A stretch of DNA of 64,000 nucleotides from Anaerolineales bacterium. GTDB taxonomy: Bacteria > Chloroflexota > Anaerolineae > 4572-78 > J111. A program made the translations under genes and the position numbers. The notes under the pieces are model-generated. The model was not told the origin of the DNA. It was given only the letters and a program-made list of their open reading frames with translations, and did no database searches. Below are positions 7,982 to 16,427 of the stretch, one piece after another; the first letter of the stretch is position 1, and each line of letters starts with the position of its first letter. The stretch lies in assembly GCA_015075405.1 (NCBI GenBank), contig JABTUK010000002.1:1892408-1956407 (forward strand), written 5' to 3'.

Positions 7982-8911
7982 ATGCCCTCCCCTGCGGATC
8001 CAATTTTATTTCAAGCAGGCCCTTTTGTTGTGCGCTGGTACGGGTTGTTAATTGTAGCCGGCGCGCTGGCCGCTGCTTATATTGCCTCCATAGAGGCGCG
8101 TCGCAAAAAAGAAGACCCGGATCATGCCTGGAATGTGCTGATCTGGTGTTTAATTTTGGGCATCATCGGCGCCCGGTTGTATCACGTACTCTCATCTCCC
8201 GCCGGCGGCAGCCGAGGGTTCAGCTATTACTTTATCGAACAGCCCTTTACCACGATTACCCTCTTTGGGGTAGCTATCCCTTTTCCCACCGCTTTGATGA
8301 TTTGGCAAGGGGGCATTGGCATTTATGGCGCGCTATTGGGCGGCATTTTGGCGGTTTTTATCTATACCCGCCGCCACCACCTGAACTTTTGGCGCTGGCT
8401 CGATAATATTGCGCCGGGCATGCTCCTGGCCCAGGCAATTGGCCGTTGGGGCAACTTTTTCAACCAGGAACTTTATGGCCCACCGACTGATCTACCCTGG
8501 GGCATTACCATCACCAACGCCAATCAGCGGATTCCTCCCTACAATGACTTGACTGCTTATCCCCTGGAAACAACCACCTTCCATCCCGTTTTCCTGTACG
8601 AGTCGCTTTGGAATTTGATCGGGTTTGGACTACTCATGTGGATCGCCCGCAAATACGCCCATAAATTATTGGATGGCGACCTGCTCTCGTTGTATCTGAT
8701 CTGGTACTCCACCGGCCGGATTCTCATCGAGTTTTTACGCCCCGATGCCTGGACCATTGGCGCTGTTCCTACGGCCCAGATTGTGGGGGCGGTCCTGATC
8801 CTGATGGGCCTGGGCCTGATGATCTACCGCCGCCGCAACCCGGCCCTGGCGACCAACCCCTTCACCCATCCCACTCCCCAACCCAAACGCCGCCGCCCGG
8901 CCCGGCCATGA
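7982..8911 (+). CDS. lgt: Prolipoprotein diacylglyceryl transferase (first copy)
   Basis: Lgt moves diacylglyceryl from phosphatidylglycerol to the lipobox cysteine of prolipoproteins in the cytoplasmic membrane. The 309-residue protein has about seven membrane segments and the Lgt signature QAIGRWGNFFNQELYG, including the essential Arg and Asn, plus the conserved FRPDAW-like end near residue 258. GAGGAG lies about 6 nt before the ATG. The C-terminus is a basic tail (QPKRRRPARP). A second Lgt gene lies two genes downstream. Lipoproteins for it to modify occur in this window (the GxGYxYP lipoprotein and the solute-binding lipoprotein). Confidence 0.93.
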   Translation: MPSPADPILFQAGPFVVRWYGLLIVAGALAAAYIASIEARRKKEDPDHAWNVLIWCLILGIIGARLYHVLSSPAGGSRGFSYYFIEQPFTTITLFGVAIPFPTALMIWQGGIGIYGALLGGILAVFIYTRRHHLNFWRWLDNIAPGMLLAQAIGRWGNFFNQELYGPPTDLPWGITITNANQRIPPYNDLTAYPLETTTFHPVFLYESLWNLIGFGLLMWIARKYAHKLLDGDLLSLYLIWYSTGRILIEFLRPDAWTIGAVPTAQIVGAVLILMGLGLMIYRRRNPALATNPFTHPTPQPKRRRPARP

Positions 8912-8927
8912 GGATGTTTCCCCTTCA

Positions 8928-10508
8928 ATGATTAAAAAACAAACCCCTCATGTGGTTTTACTGGTTTTAGATACACACCGGCGCGACCGGCTGACCACCT
9001 ACGGCTATACCCGGCTCACCTCGCCCAACATTGATGCCTTTGCTCAACAGGCCACCGTCTTTGAAAACGGCATCAGCCCGGCCCAGTGGACCATTCCGGC
9101 CCACACCTCTATCTTTACCGGCGAATACCCCACCACTCACCAAACCCTTCAGGCCCACTCGACCCTTGACCACAGCTTTGATACGCTGGCTCACCTGTTA
9201 CAGCTCAACGGCTACCACACCGTTGGCTTTTGCAACAACCCCCTGATCGGTATTTTGAATAATGGTTTAAAGCGGGGTTTCGATACCTTCTACAATTATA
9301 GCGGCGCAGTGCCCTCGGTGCCGCGCTCATCCAACCGGCTGCCCTGGCCGCTGGACGGCCTGTGGGAGTGGTACACCCAACTTCTGCGCAAGGCTTCCTA
9401 CCCGGTGCAAAATGTTTTTGCCCACTCAGAGTTTTGGTTCCGCCTGTTTATGCGCCCCGCCTTTGTTTCGATGTGGACCTGGCTGGCTAATTTCAAGGGG
9501 GACACGGCCAAAACCGTGCGGGATGTCCACGAATGTTTGAGCCGGGCGCAGACCAGCCCCACCGCCAAACCTCACTTTCTGTTCATCAATTTGATGCAAA
9601 CACACACCCCCTACACCCTGCCCGAAAGGTATATCAATCAGTTTGCGCCTTACTTTAAAGAAGATCGTGCCGTGCGCGACTTTGTGCGTAACTACAACTC
9701 GCAGGCGTTTCGCTGGTTGTTACCCCTGGAAGAACGTTTCAAACCGATGGAGGCCAGAGTCCTCAGCGATCTGTACGACGCTGAGGTGGCCTACCAGGAT
9801 CACCTGTTGGGCCAGTTGTTGGAATTTTTAAGCCGCCAGGAAAATATCCTGACCATCATTGTGGCCGACCACGGCGAGGGCCTGGGTGAGCACAGCTTTA
9901 TGGGTCATTCTTTTGTGACTTATCAGGAGTTGGTGCATGTTCCACTCGTTGTTAAGTTTCCCGACCAGACAGCAGCCGGTCAGCGGATTGGCAAAACCGT
10001 GTCAACCCGGCGCATCTTTCATACCATCCTCGATACAGCCAAAGTTCATCCAGCCGAGTCAACCTATCGCCCGGCCGGTGAAATAAAAGGGTTGAGCCTG
10101 GCCCGGACCGTCCAGGGCTTAGAGCCGGAACAGGAAACGGTTTTGGTTGAAGCCTATCCGCCAAATACCTTCCTGGGCATGATGGAAACCCACGTACCCC
10201 GCATGATCGAAAGTTTTCACTGCCGGCTCAATCGCTGGGCCATCTACGATGCCGAAGATCGTTACAAACTGGTGCGAATTGCCGGAATTAAAGATGAACT
10301 GTATGATTTGCAGGCAGACCCCCAAGAGGAAACTGATCTTGCGGCCACGCAGCCAGAACAAGTTGCCCAACTTGTTAGCAAACTAGAGAGCAGCATCGCC
10401 AAAGCGGTCGCTCGCCGCCCGGCAAACTGGACGACTGCCCCGGCGCTTAACTTTGACGACGACGAAAATTTAAGAAAACAACTGCGGGCGTTAGGCTATA
10501 TTGAGTAA
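8928..10508 (+). CDS. Sulfatase / alkaline-phosphatase superfamily protein with a Thr in place of the formylglycine Cys
   Basis: This protein of 526 residues has the superfamily metal site (LLVLDTHRRDRL near the N-terminus and IIVADHGEGLGEHSFMGH near 310-325). The usual C/S-x-P-S-R nucleophile motif is replaced by WTIPAHTSIFTGEYP, so a Thr would be the nucleophile and the Arg is a His. That argues against a formylglycine-dependent sulfatase and for a phosphatase, phosphodiesterase or transferase. No signal peptide or membrane segment is visible. It lies between two lgt genes, 16 nt after the first, probably in one transcript. The substrate is unknown. Confidence 0.8.
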   Translation: MIKKQTPHVVLLVLDTHRRDRLTTYGYTRLTSPNIDAFAQQATVFENGISPAQWTIPAHTSIFTGEYPTTHQTLQAHSTLDHSFDTLAHLLQLNGYHTVGFCNNPLIGILNNGLKRGFDTFYNYSGAVPSVPRSSNRLPWPLDGLWEWYTQLLRKASYPVQNVFAHSEFWFRLFMRPAFVSMWTWLANFKGDTAKTVRDVHECLSRAQTSPTAKPHFLFINLMQTHTPYTLPERYINQFAPYFKEDRAVRDFVRNYNSQAFRWLLPLEERFKPMEARVLSDLYDAEVAYQDHLLGQLLEFLSRQENILTIIVADHGEGLGEHSFMGHSFVTYQELVHVPLVVKFPDQTAAGQRIGKTVSTRRIFHTILDTAKVHPAESTYRPAGEIKGLSLARTVQGLEPEQETVLVEAYPPNTFLGMMETHVPRMIESFHCRLNRWAIYDAEDRYKLVRIAGIKDELYDLQADPQEETDLAATQPEQVAQLVSKLESSIAKAVARRPANWTTAPALNFDDDENLRKQLRALGYIE

Positions 10509-10511
10509 AAA

Positions 10512-10588
10512 GTGGAAGGTTGGAAAGTTGGAAGGTTGGAAAAAACCAGCCTTCCAATCCTCCACCCCTCCCTTCTTCCAATCTTTTT
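10512..10588. repeat. Short-tandem-repeat hairpin (GGAAGGTT unit)
   Basis: Three to four copies of TGGAAGGT/TGGAAAGT are followed by the complementary arm CCTTCCAATCC ... CTTCTTCCAATC. It lies between the sulfatase-family gene and the second lgt and ends about 12 nt before the start codon. The complementary CTTCCAAT motif recurs in the glycosyltransferase-like gene. Confidence 0.8.
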
Positions 10589-10600
10589 TGAGGTAATTTT

Positions 10601-11509
10601 ATGCTCGATCCCATTCTTTACACCTTCGATTTTGGTTCGTTTCAAATTCCCATCCGCTGGTACGGCCTGCTGGTGGTGGCCGGGGCGCTGGCCGGGGCCT
10701 GGTATGCAGCCTGGTATTTCAAGCGCAAAGGCGAAGACCCCAACCTGGTCTGGGACGCGCTGATCTGGCTGCTCATTTCCGGCATCGTCGGGGCCAGAAT
10801 TTGGTATGTGGTTTCCGACATCATCGGCGGGGGGCAGCGCTACCTGACTGATCCTCTGTCCATTGTTTACATTAACCAGGGCGGCTTGAACATCCTGGGC
10901 GGGGTGATGTTGGCCGCCCTGGTGGGCTGGTACTACGCCAAACGCAACAAAATTGACTTCTGGCTGCTGGCCGACGCCATTGGCCCCGGCGCACTGCTGG
11001 GCCAGGCCATTGGCCGCCTGGGCAATTACATCAACCAGGAACTCTACGGCCCGCCGACCACGCTGCCCTGGGGTATTCCCATCGAAGCTGCCCACCGCCT
11101 CGCTCCCTGGAACGATATGACCCAGTACCCCTTTGAGACGACTCGCTTCCACCCGACCTTTGCTTATGAAATGATCTGGAATCTGCTGTTTGTCGGGCTG
11201 CTCACCTGGCTCATTATCCGCTACGGCGACCGGTTGAAAACCGGGGTCATCGCCGCCAGCGCCCTCGTTATCGCCGGGGTGGGCCGGACCTGGATCGAAT
11301 TGTTTCGGCCCGACCAGCCCCGCTTTTTCGGCACAGCGGTTAGCACCTCCATGGTCGTCTCGATCATTTTTGCCCTGATTGGCGTGTTTATTCTGCTGGT
11401 CAAGTTGGGAAAAATCAACGTACCCTTTATGAAAGCCGGCTCCGTGGACTACGCCCGCAAGCCGGTGCGCCGCCCCCCAAGAGAGCGTATACGCCGCCAG
11501 GAGCGGTGA
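10601..11509 (+). CDS. lgt: Prolipoprotein diacylglyceryl transferase (second copy)
   Basis: This 302-residue paralogue of the first Lgt has about seven membrane segments and the signature QAIGRLGNYINQELYG. The N-terminus (YGLLVVAGALAGAWYAAW) is close to that of the first copy, and the C-terminal tail is basic. GAGG lies about 8 nt before the ATG. Two Lgt genes in one short cluster is uncommon, because one copy is normally enough. The copies may differ in substrate lipoprotein or phospholipid. They are not identical, so this is not a recent duplication. Confidence 0.92.
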   Translation: MLDPILYTFDFGSFQIPIRWYGLLVVAGALAGAWYAAWYFKRKGEDPNLVWDALIWLLISGIVGARIWYVVSDIIGGGQRYLTDPLSIVYINQGGLNILGGVMLAALVGWYYAKRNKIDFWLLADAIGPGALLGQAIGRLGNYINQELYGPPTTLPWGIPIEAAHRLAPWNDMTQYPFETTRFHPTFAYEMIWNLLFVGLLTWLIIRYGDRLKTGVIAASALVIAGVGRTWIELFRPDQPRFFGTAVSTSMVVSIIFALIGVFILLVKLGKINVPFMKAGSVDYARKPVRRPPRERIRRQER

Positions 11510-11511
11510 AA

Positions 11512-11594
11512 CGAGGAAGCGAAGAGGCGAAGAGGCGAGGAGGCGAAACCTTTGACGTGTCCTCGCCTCTTCGCCTCACTACGCCTCGCCTCAC
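11512..11594. repeat. Short-tandem-repeat hairpin (GAGGCGAA unit)
   Basis: The left arm repeats GAGGCGAAGAGGCGAGGAGG and the right arm is its complement (CCTCGCCTCTTCGCCTCA, CGCCTCGCCTCA). It separates the second lgt from the selenoprotein gene and ends just before that gene's Shine-Dalgarno sequence. Confidence 0.85.
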
Positions 11595-11613
11595 ACTTTA
11601 GGAGGATTAACTT

Positions 11614-11859
11614 ATGCTTACCATCACCCTTGAATACTGCCGGGTTTGAAACTACACCCCGCGGGCCGTGAGCCTGTGGCATGAACTGCTGGCAGATAAA
11701 GAGTTGGAAGCCCAAATCGAGGCGCTGACCCTCATCCCCACCAGCGGCGGCAAATTTGAAGTGACCGTCAACGGCGAGTTGGTTTTCTCCAAAAAGGGCC
11801 TGGGCCGCCACGCCGAGCCGGGGGAGGTGTACCGGCTGGTAAAAGAAAAAATGGGCTAA
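11614..11859 (+). CDS. SelW/Rdx-family selenoprotein with in-frame UGA (selenocysteine)
   Basis: Reading the TGA at 11647 as selenocysteine gives 81 residues that match the Rdx (SelW/SelT/SelH) thioredoxin-like family along the whole length. The sequence starts TITLEYC-R-V-U-NYTPRA with the redox motif CXXU at residues 9-12, continues with LWHELLADKELEAQIEALTL, then the family hallmark PTSGGKFEVTVNGELVFSKK, and ends GRHAEPGEVYRLVKEKMG. The UGA is exactly where SelW proteins carry Sec. AGGAGGA lies 7 nt before the ATG. A SECIS-like hairpin follows the UGA. An ordinary gene caller would truncate this gene at a later GTG and lose the active site. SelW proteins are thought to act in thiol redox control; the partner is unknown. 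selA, selB and selC are not in the window. Confidence 0.82.
11659..11679 (+). promoter_or_regulatory. Bacterial SECIS-like hairpin
   Basis: An 8-bp stem CCGCGGGC / GCCTGTGG (two G-T pairs) closes a 5-nt loop CGTGA. The loop begins 17 nt after the UGA and has G as its second base. Both features agree with the published bacterial SECIS consensus: a short stem, a G among the first two loop bases, and roughly 16-37 nt from UGA to loop. This is the signal SelB would need to decode the UGA as Sec. Confidence 0.65.
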
Positions 11860-11977
11860 CTCAGTGATAGCGCCATTTATCAAAGCAGGCAAAACTGGAC
11901 TCAGCACTCAACAGAAGCTAAAATTAGCTAAAACTTTTCTAATGGCAATACAACCTCAAAAGTGCTGGAGGTGAGTG

Positions 11978-12214
11978 ATGACTCTGAAAGAGCAGATCGT
12001 CCAAGAGTTGAACAGCCTGAGCGAAACTGAAATTAAACAGGTCGCCGAGTATGTGGCGTTTTTGAAATTTCGGACTCGCCATCCTTTGACGTTACCCCTG
12101 AATGAAACTAAGTTAGCCTCACTCTATGCTGAATTTGCCGAAGAAGACCGAGAGTTGGCCGAGGCAGGAATAGCAGACTATAGCGCGGGATTGGCCAGGG
12201 AAGATATAGAATGA
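11978..12214 (+). CDS. Antitoxin of a MazEF-like module
   Basis: This 78-residue acidic protein begins with a helical region (LKEQIVQELNSLSETEIKQVAEYVAFLKF) typical of DUF2281-like antitoxins and ends with an acidic tail. Such proteins bind the toxin with the tail and the operon promoter with the N-terminus. The ATG has GGAGG 6 nt upstream. The stop overlaps the toxin ATG (ATGA). An inverted repeat GCTAA-AA-TTAGC about 50 nt upstream (11917-11928) could be the operator. Confidence 0.75.
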   Translation: MTLKEQIVQELNSLSETEIKQVAEYVAFLKFRTRHPLTLPLNETKLASLYAEFAEEDRELAEAGIADYSAGLAREDIE

Positions 12215-12555
12215 TGGTCAAACGGGGTGAAATCTGGTTGGCAGATCTTAACCCAACACGCGGTTCCGAACAGGCAGGAACTCGACCTGTGCTCATTTTC
12301 CAAAACAACTTAGTCAACAAATTTACGACAACTGTGTTGGCCATTCCCCTGACAACCAACTTACGGCGAGCCGCTTTACCTTCGTGTGTCCAAATTGCCA
12401 AAGGCGAAGGAGGACTGACGAGCGCCTCTGTGGCGCTTTGCCACCAATTGCGAGTTCTGGATACCACGAGGTTACAGCGAAAAATGGACGCGGTAAGCCA
12501 AGAAACTATCCTGGCCCTCGAAAGTTGCCTTATGTTTACAATGGGGATTGTTTAA
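12211..12555 (+). CDS. mazF: MazF/PemK-family mRNA interferase toxin
   Basis: This protein of 114 residues has the MazF beta-barrel motifs: KRGEIWLADLNPTRGSEQ at the N-terminus with the catalytic Arg of the RGSEQ loop, then RPVLIFQN, TTTVLAIPLTTN and the region around ALCHQLRVLD. MazF toxins are sequence-specific endoribonucleases that cut free mRNA. It overlaps the antitoxin gene by 4 nt, so translation is coupled. A second ATG three bases downstream could also serve as start. Confidence 0.9.
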   Translation: MMVKRGEIWLADLNPTRGSEQAGTRPVLIFQNNLVNKFTTTVLAIPLTTNLRRAALPSCVQIAKGEGGLTSASVALCHQLRVLDTTRLQRKMDAVSQETILALESCLMFTMGIV

Positions 12556-12607
12556 TCCATCAATTCCGTTACCAACTGAGATTTTGTTTTTAGTGGGTAA
12601 TAAGCGA

Positions 12608-14650
12608 TCATTTTAACCACCTCTCTAACAAAGCGAAGAAAGTATACGGATCAACCACCGTATAATTGGGATGTAGCACCTCTCCATTTTCTCCCAAAAT
12701 CTGCCCCGCCGAGTCTTGCGCCTGTAGCCGATCTCTGACCCCCCACAAAAATGTGGCCGACTGGAACGAAGAACGAAAGGCCAAAAAAGGCGGGCGACCC
12801 TGCTCTAAAACCACGCGCCGATAGGCTTGATGAACCGCCTCGGCGGCGACATCCGGCGTGCCGGCCAGGGTTTCGGTCGCAACCGCGGAAAGCGGCGTGC
12901 CGAGTTGCAAGCGCGGCCAGGGTTCGTCAATTTCGTAATCGGGGGTGAGGATGCCGGCGGGAGCTAAAAAGGTAAAGGCGTCGAGGCGAAGCTGCGACAT
13001 GGCCGCGCCGTTGCCGTTGAGCAAAAAACCCTGAGTATCGTAGCCATATTTGCGGTAAAAGTCGTGGCTGCGCCCCAGCCAGCGGAGCAAGCCTACTTCC
13101 GAGAGGGCATCGGGGTTGAGATAACCCGCGCCGCTGTTGGCGGCCACAAAATAATCCTGCCCGCTTTGGCTGGCATACAAATAGCTGATAATGCCGGGAA
13201 TGTCTTCGACCAGGGCCGGGTTGAGGCCCCAGGCCAGCGGAATCTGCCCCCGGCGGGCGTCGAGCCAGGGCGAGGTGGCATAATTTGCCAGCAAAATTTG
13301 AACCGGGTGAGCCAGGTCGTAATCGCCCATATAAAAAAGCACAAACGTCCGGTCGGGTGACACCCGGCCGGCGGAGGTTAAATACCCTTTTTTGACCAGG
13401 TCGGCTGGGGTGGGCAAGGGGGGTGGCGTGCGCAGCGTGGGACGGGGACCAAATCTGTGGACTGACACATTCGCCATTGCCAGGCCAAAGACATCGCCGC
13501 CGCCGCCTTGCAAATAGACGCCGTGTTGCGAGAACAGCCAGGTACTCTCCCACTCCCCTTTGATCGGCGTGTGCTGGGTTGAACCCATTCCCGGCTCAGT
13601 CGCGTATTTTTCGTACCAGGGGATAAAGCCCCAAACTTTGATCAACTGCCCACCCGCCTGAGCCTCAGCCGCCTCGACAATGGCTTTGAGGGTGGCCGCA
13701 TCTGTGCCAACAGGTTGGGCAGGGTCATCGTTGGGCGCTTCGTCGGCCCAGGGCGACAAGTCGAAGGCAAAGCCGCGTTGTTGCACTACATAATCCCGCT
13801 CCAGGGCGTACGCGCCGCCACGGGTCATTTTGTTTTGGGCATAGCGGGTCGCCGGCCAGCCATCCTCAAAATAGGCTAAAAAAAGGGGATTGGCCCGGCC
13901 TGTATCCAAATATTTTTCTTTGGCCCACAAATAGGCGTCGGTTTTGGGCGAGCTGGAAGAGGGGGTGGCGCTGTGGGGCAGGGTAGCTGCGCCCGGTTTG
14001 AACAACCCCACCAGCGATTGTCGAACCGGCAGACGCGCTGTAATTTCCGCTTCGATTTCGCTGCCAGCCCGCAGCACAGCTAGATTTTCTACTCCGGCGA
14101 TGGTTGTCGCTACGTTGAGCGTGGCCGGAACCGCCGGGTCCCACAGGACAACCCCCTCCACGTGGTCGTCAAAGGTTGCCAGCACCTCGGCCAGGCTGTT
14201 CAACTTGACGATTTTTGTTTGGGCCAGCCAGCCATAGGGTTGGCCGGCTTCTTGATATTTTTCTAGCCAGAAAGTATCTACCCCCGGCGTTTCCAAACGC
14301 TGATAATCGTGTTCCAGATAGAGTTGTGGGCGGTCTCGGTTGACCAGACCTTGCAAGGTGGCTAAAAAAATGAGGGTATCGTAATCGCGCAGCAAATCCG
14401 GGTAGGATTTGCCGGGTGGCGGCGTGTCCAGCTCGCATGGACTTGGTTCGCCGGTTGAGGCGATGCAGGCTTCGTAATGGTTCAGATGTAGACGGCTCAC
14501 GTCAAAGAGATAGAGCCGGTCAGGGGTAGGGGCGGCGGGGGTGGGGGAAATAGTACAGGCATTCAAACAAAAGAAAACCAGGGGTAAAAGCATGGATAGA
14601 GCAACAATCTTCCCGATCCCTCGGCGAAAGGGTAGCGTGACCAAGGTCAT
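12608..14650 (-). CDS. GxGYxYP-type putative glycoside hydrolase lipoprotein
   Basis: The 680-residue product has a type II signal peptide (a hydrophobic segment followed by lipobox LNAC near residue 32) and a proline/threonine linker, so it should be lipid-anchored outside the membrane. Near residues 500-510 it has NSGAGYLNPDAL, which matches the GxGYxYP motif naming a family of putative carbohydrate-active proteins. Regions such as DYDTLIFLATLQGLVNRDRPQLYL and FYMGDYDLAHPVQILL fit the N- and C-terminal parts of that family. Its activity is not established. It starts 10 nt after the PIN toxin gene on the same strand. Confidence 0.7.
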   Translation of the reverse strand: MTLVTLPFRRGIGKIVALSMLLPLVFFCLNACTISPTPAAPTPDRLYLFDVSRLHLNHYEACIASTGEPSPCELDTPPPGKSYPDLLRDYDTLIFLATLQGLVNRDRPQLYLEHDYQRLETPGVDTFWLEKYQEAGQPYGWLAQTKIVKLNSLAEVLATFDDHVEGVVLWDPAVPATLNVATTIAGVENLAVLRAGSEIEAEITARLPVRQSLVGLFKPGAATLPHSATPSSSSPKTDAYLWAKEKYLDTGRANPLFLAYFEDGWPATRYAQNKMTRGGAYALERDYVVQQRGFAFDLSPWADEAPNDDPAQPVGTDAATLKAIVEAAEAQAGGQLIKVWGFIPWYEKYATEPGMGSTQHTPIKGEWESTWLFSQHGVYLQGGGGDVFGLAMANVSVHRFGPRPTLRTPPPLPTPADLVKKGYLTSAGRVSPDRTFVLFYMGDYDLAHPVQILLANYATSPWLDARRGQIPLAWGLNPALVEDIPGIISYLYASQSGQDYFVAANSGAGYLNPDALSEVGLLRWLGRSHDFYRKYGYDTQGFLLNGNGAAMSQLRLDAFTFLAPAGILTPDYEIDEPWPRLQLGTPLSAVATETLAGTPDVAAEAVHQAYRRVVLEQGRPPFLAFRSSFQSATFLWGVRDRLQAQDSAGQILGENGEVLHPNYTVVDPYTFFALLERWLK

Positions 14651-14660
14651 AACCAGGAGA

Positions 14661-15122
14661 TTAGTAGTTGTTAGGATTTTCTACGGCCAGGCCTTCAGCC
14701 GCAGCAACGGTGTTCAGGTGATTATCAGCACAAACAAAAGTAAGGGGCGAAAGCGAGAGGGTTGTCCTTATAGATTGTAACGCCATTGCACCGGCCAGTT
14801 GAACGGAATCATAGCCGCGCAGACTGTTTTTCTCTGCCAATATCATCGCCAAGTCTATCAGGTGTTCAGTCACTTCAACAACTTGATAATTGTTACGAAA
14901 ATCGGCCCTGAATTGAGTTGCAGCGGCCTGACCATCCGCCAGAGCAATGTCGCCATTCCGCACCCGGCGAAACAAAGCAGCAATTAGCTCTGCTCCCCTA
15001 ATCCGCACCACATAGAGCGTATGTTCCTGACTTACATGGCACAAGTTGTTTACCCAAGTTGTCCCAGTTTCAACTACATACCGTTTAATAAGGGCGCTGC
15101 TGTCAAAATAGTAATGACCCAC
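14661..15122 (-). CDS. vapC: PIN-domain (VapC-like) ribonuclease toxin
   Basis: This protein of 153 residues has a PIN fold with acidic catalytic residues: YYFDSSALIKRY at the start, RGAELIAAL, LRGYDSVQLAGAM, and FVCADNHLN near the end. PIN toxins cleave tRNA or rRNA using Mg2+. The gene starts with GTG, whose G overlaps the TAG stop of the upstream antitoxin by one base, so the two are translationally coupled. Confidence 0.88.
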   Translation of the reverse strand: MGHYYFDSSALIKRYVVETGTTWVNNLCHVSQEHTLYVVRIRGAELIAALFRRVRNGDIALADGQAAATQFRADFRNNYQVVEVTEHLIDLAMILAEKNSLRGYDSVQLAGAMALQSIRTTLSLSPLTFVCADNHLNTVAAAEGLAVENPNNY

Positions 15123-15364
15123 TAGCGCCGATCCTTAATAATTGTTTCAGAAACAGGTGCGCCACTTACACCCACAGGCACGAACTCAGAGCCAGGCAAT
15201 AATTGAGAGCGAAATTCTTTAATTAAGCCCAGTTCCAAAAGTTGCTGCCAGTAAAGTTGTTCTTGTTCGGGGATCAGGATTTCGACCAGAGTATTTGGCA
15301 ATAGGGATACAGGTTCAAGCAATACAATTTTTGTGCCGTCATAAATACCTTTTACTTTTACCAT
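15122..15364 (-). CDS. AF2212-like antitoxin
   Basis: This protein of 80 residues begins VKVKGIYDGTKIVLLEPVSL and continues LPNTLVEILIPE, matching the small beta-strand domain of AF2212/DUF104 antitoxins, which pair with PIN toxins. GAGG lies 5 nt before the ATG. It is the first gene of the two-gene module. Confidence 0.82.
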   Translation of the reverse strand: MVKVKGIYDGTKIVLLEPVSLLPNTLVEILIPEQEQLYWQQLLELGLIKEFRSQLLPGSEFVPVGVSGAPVSETIIKDRR

Positions 15365-15419
15365 ACAGACCTCATTATTAGATTTAAGCTAATTCTATTA
15401 CACACCACGCACCAGGTTT

Positions 15420-16019
15420 TCACTCCGGCATATGGCTGATAAAATAATACATCACTACACCCCAAACGGCGAAAATCACAATTGCCAGAATAGCCGTAAT
15501 CGGGGCGCTCGCCAACATCACCCACGAAGCCCAGACCAATGGCCCTCCAGCGCCCAACGCCACCACAGTGGTCGGAATAGCCCGGATGAGAAACCAATTT
15601 GTCGGCGAGATCTCGCCCATACGCGGCATCTGACCGATAAAATAGGAGATGACTGCCCCCCAGCCGCCAAAAAAGAGCACGGCTACCGTGGCCGTAACCC
15701 AGGGATTTTGGACAAAGGTATGGGCCGCCCAGATACCGGCTGCCCCGGCCCCCAGAATCAGCAGCGTTGACGGCACCACCCAAACCAAAAACCAGGTAGT
15801 CAGTGAACCTTCCGTCACCTTGCCGCTGCCCAGACAGGTCTGGCACAGCTTTTTCTGCACCTTAAATTCGCCGGTGCCTACCTCACCGTGCTTATTACAG
15901 CGTTTGCATTCCGCGCCGTTGGGTAATACTTTGCTGCCGCCGCAATCGGGACAGCGGGTCATAATCTCTCGTCTGATTTCGCGCTGGCCGGTGCCCTGGC
16001 AGTCTCGACAAATTGGCAT
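15420..16019 (-). CDS. Membrane protein with DnaJ-type zinc-finger repeats
   Basis: From the ATG chosen here the protein has 199 residues. The first 80 contain four CxxC knuckles (CRDCQGTG, CPDCGG, CKRC, CQTCLGSG), as in the DnaJ central zinc-binding region. Two related hydrophobic blocks follow, each with two membrane helices and a conserved ISYFIGQMP or MYYFISHMP end, which looks like an internal duplication. There is no J-domain. This start has GGAG about 10 nt upstream; an upstream in-frame ATG would place the intergenic repeat in the protein. The function is unknown. Confidence 0.7.
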   Translation of the reverse strand: MPICRDCQGTGQREIRREIMTRCPDCGGSKVLPNGAECKRCNKHGEVGTGEFKVQKKLCQTCLGSGKVTEGSLTTWFLVWVVPSTLLILGAGAAGIWAAHTFVQNPWVTATVAVLFFGGWGAVISYFIGQMPRMGEISPTNWFLIRAIPTTVVALGAGGPLVWASWVMLASAPITAILAIVIFAVWGVVMYYFISHMPE

Positions 16020-16047
16020 ACTTGGCTTCTCCACAAAGATACAGTGC

Positions 16048-16157
16048 TCCAGAAAAGTTTTTGTCGCTAAAACAGGTAGCAGGTAGCAAGGTAGCAAACC
16101 TGCCATCTGCTACTTGCTACCCTGCTACCTTGATTGTTGAGAAACAATTTTTCTGGA
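16048..16157. repeat. Terminal-inverted-repeat element with a tandem-repeat hairpin core (GTAGCAAG unit)
   Basis: The left border TCCAGAAAAGTTTTT and the right border AATTTTTCTGGA are imperfect inverted repeats. Between them is a hairpin made of GGTAGCAGGTAGCAAGGTAG and its complement CTACTTGCTACCCTGCTACC. Two more loci in the window (near 24.6 and 39.8 kb) share the left border. Confidence 0.65.
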
Positions 16158-16288
16158 CACCTATAATTGCTTAAGTTTAGCATAAAACCCCCGGTGGGTA
16201 AAACGATTCGAGCCTAAATCACCAACTCGAAGGTTTGGTCATTCATGCCAAATTCGGTACAATCAATTTTAGCTGTAACTGCTCAGCC

Positions 16289-16403
16289 ATGTCATTTCGA
16301 CCGCAGGGAGAAATCCCCCATACCTTGCTTTTACGTATTGCATCCTGGGGGTTTCTCGGCTTTCAGCCTCGAAACCTGTCCTGAGTTTGTCGAAGGATGA
16401 CAT
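16289..16403. repeat. Dispersed intergenic palindromic repeat (ATGTCATTTCGACC type)
   Basis: The 115-bp element starts ATGTCATTTCGACC and ends TGTCGAAGGATGACAT, and contains an inner inverted repeat GAGAAATCCCCCA / TGGGGGTTTCTC. Repeats with TGTCATT... ends and GAGAAAT inner arms are frequent between genes in many bacteria. It ends 24 nt before the permease gene. Confidence 0.6.
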
Positions 16404-16427
16404 GAGGAGCGAGATTTAAGGCCCAAA

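Noticed and set aside
8928..10508. Calling the protein a formylglycine sulfatase
   Set aside because: The C/S-x-P-S-R motif needed for formylglycine formation is missing; the aligned segment is WTIPAHTS.
16289..16403. Attachment site or integron attC site
   Set aside because: The ends form a dispersed palindromic repeat with a nested stem but no integrase, no core-site pair and no cassette structure nearby.
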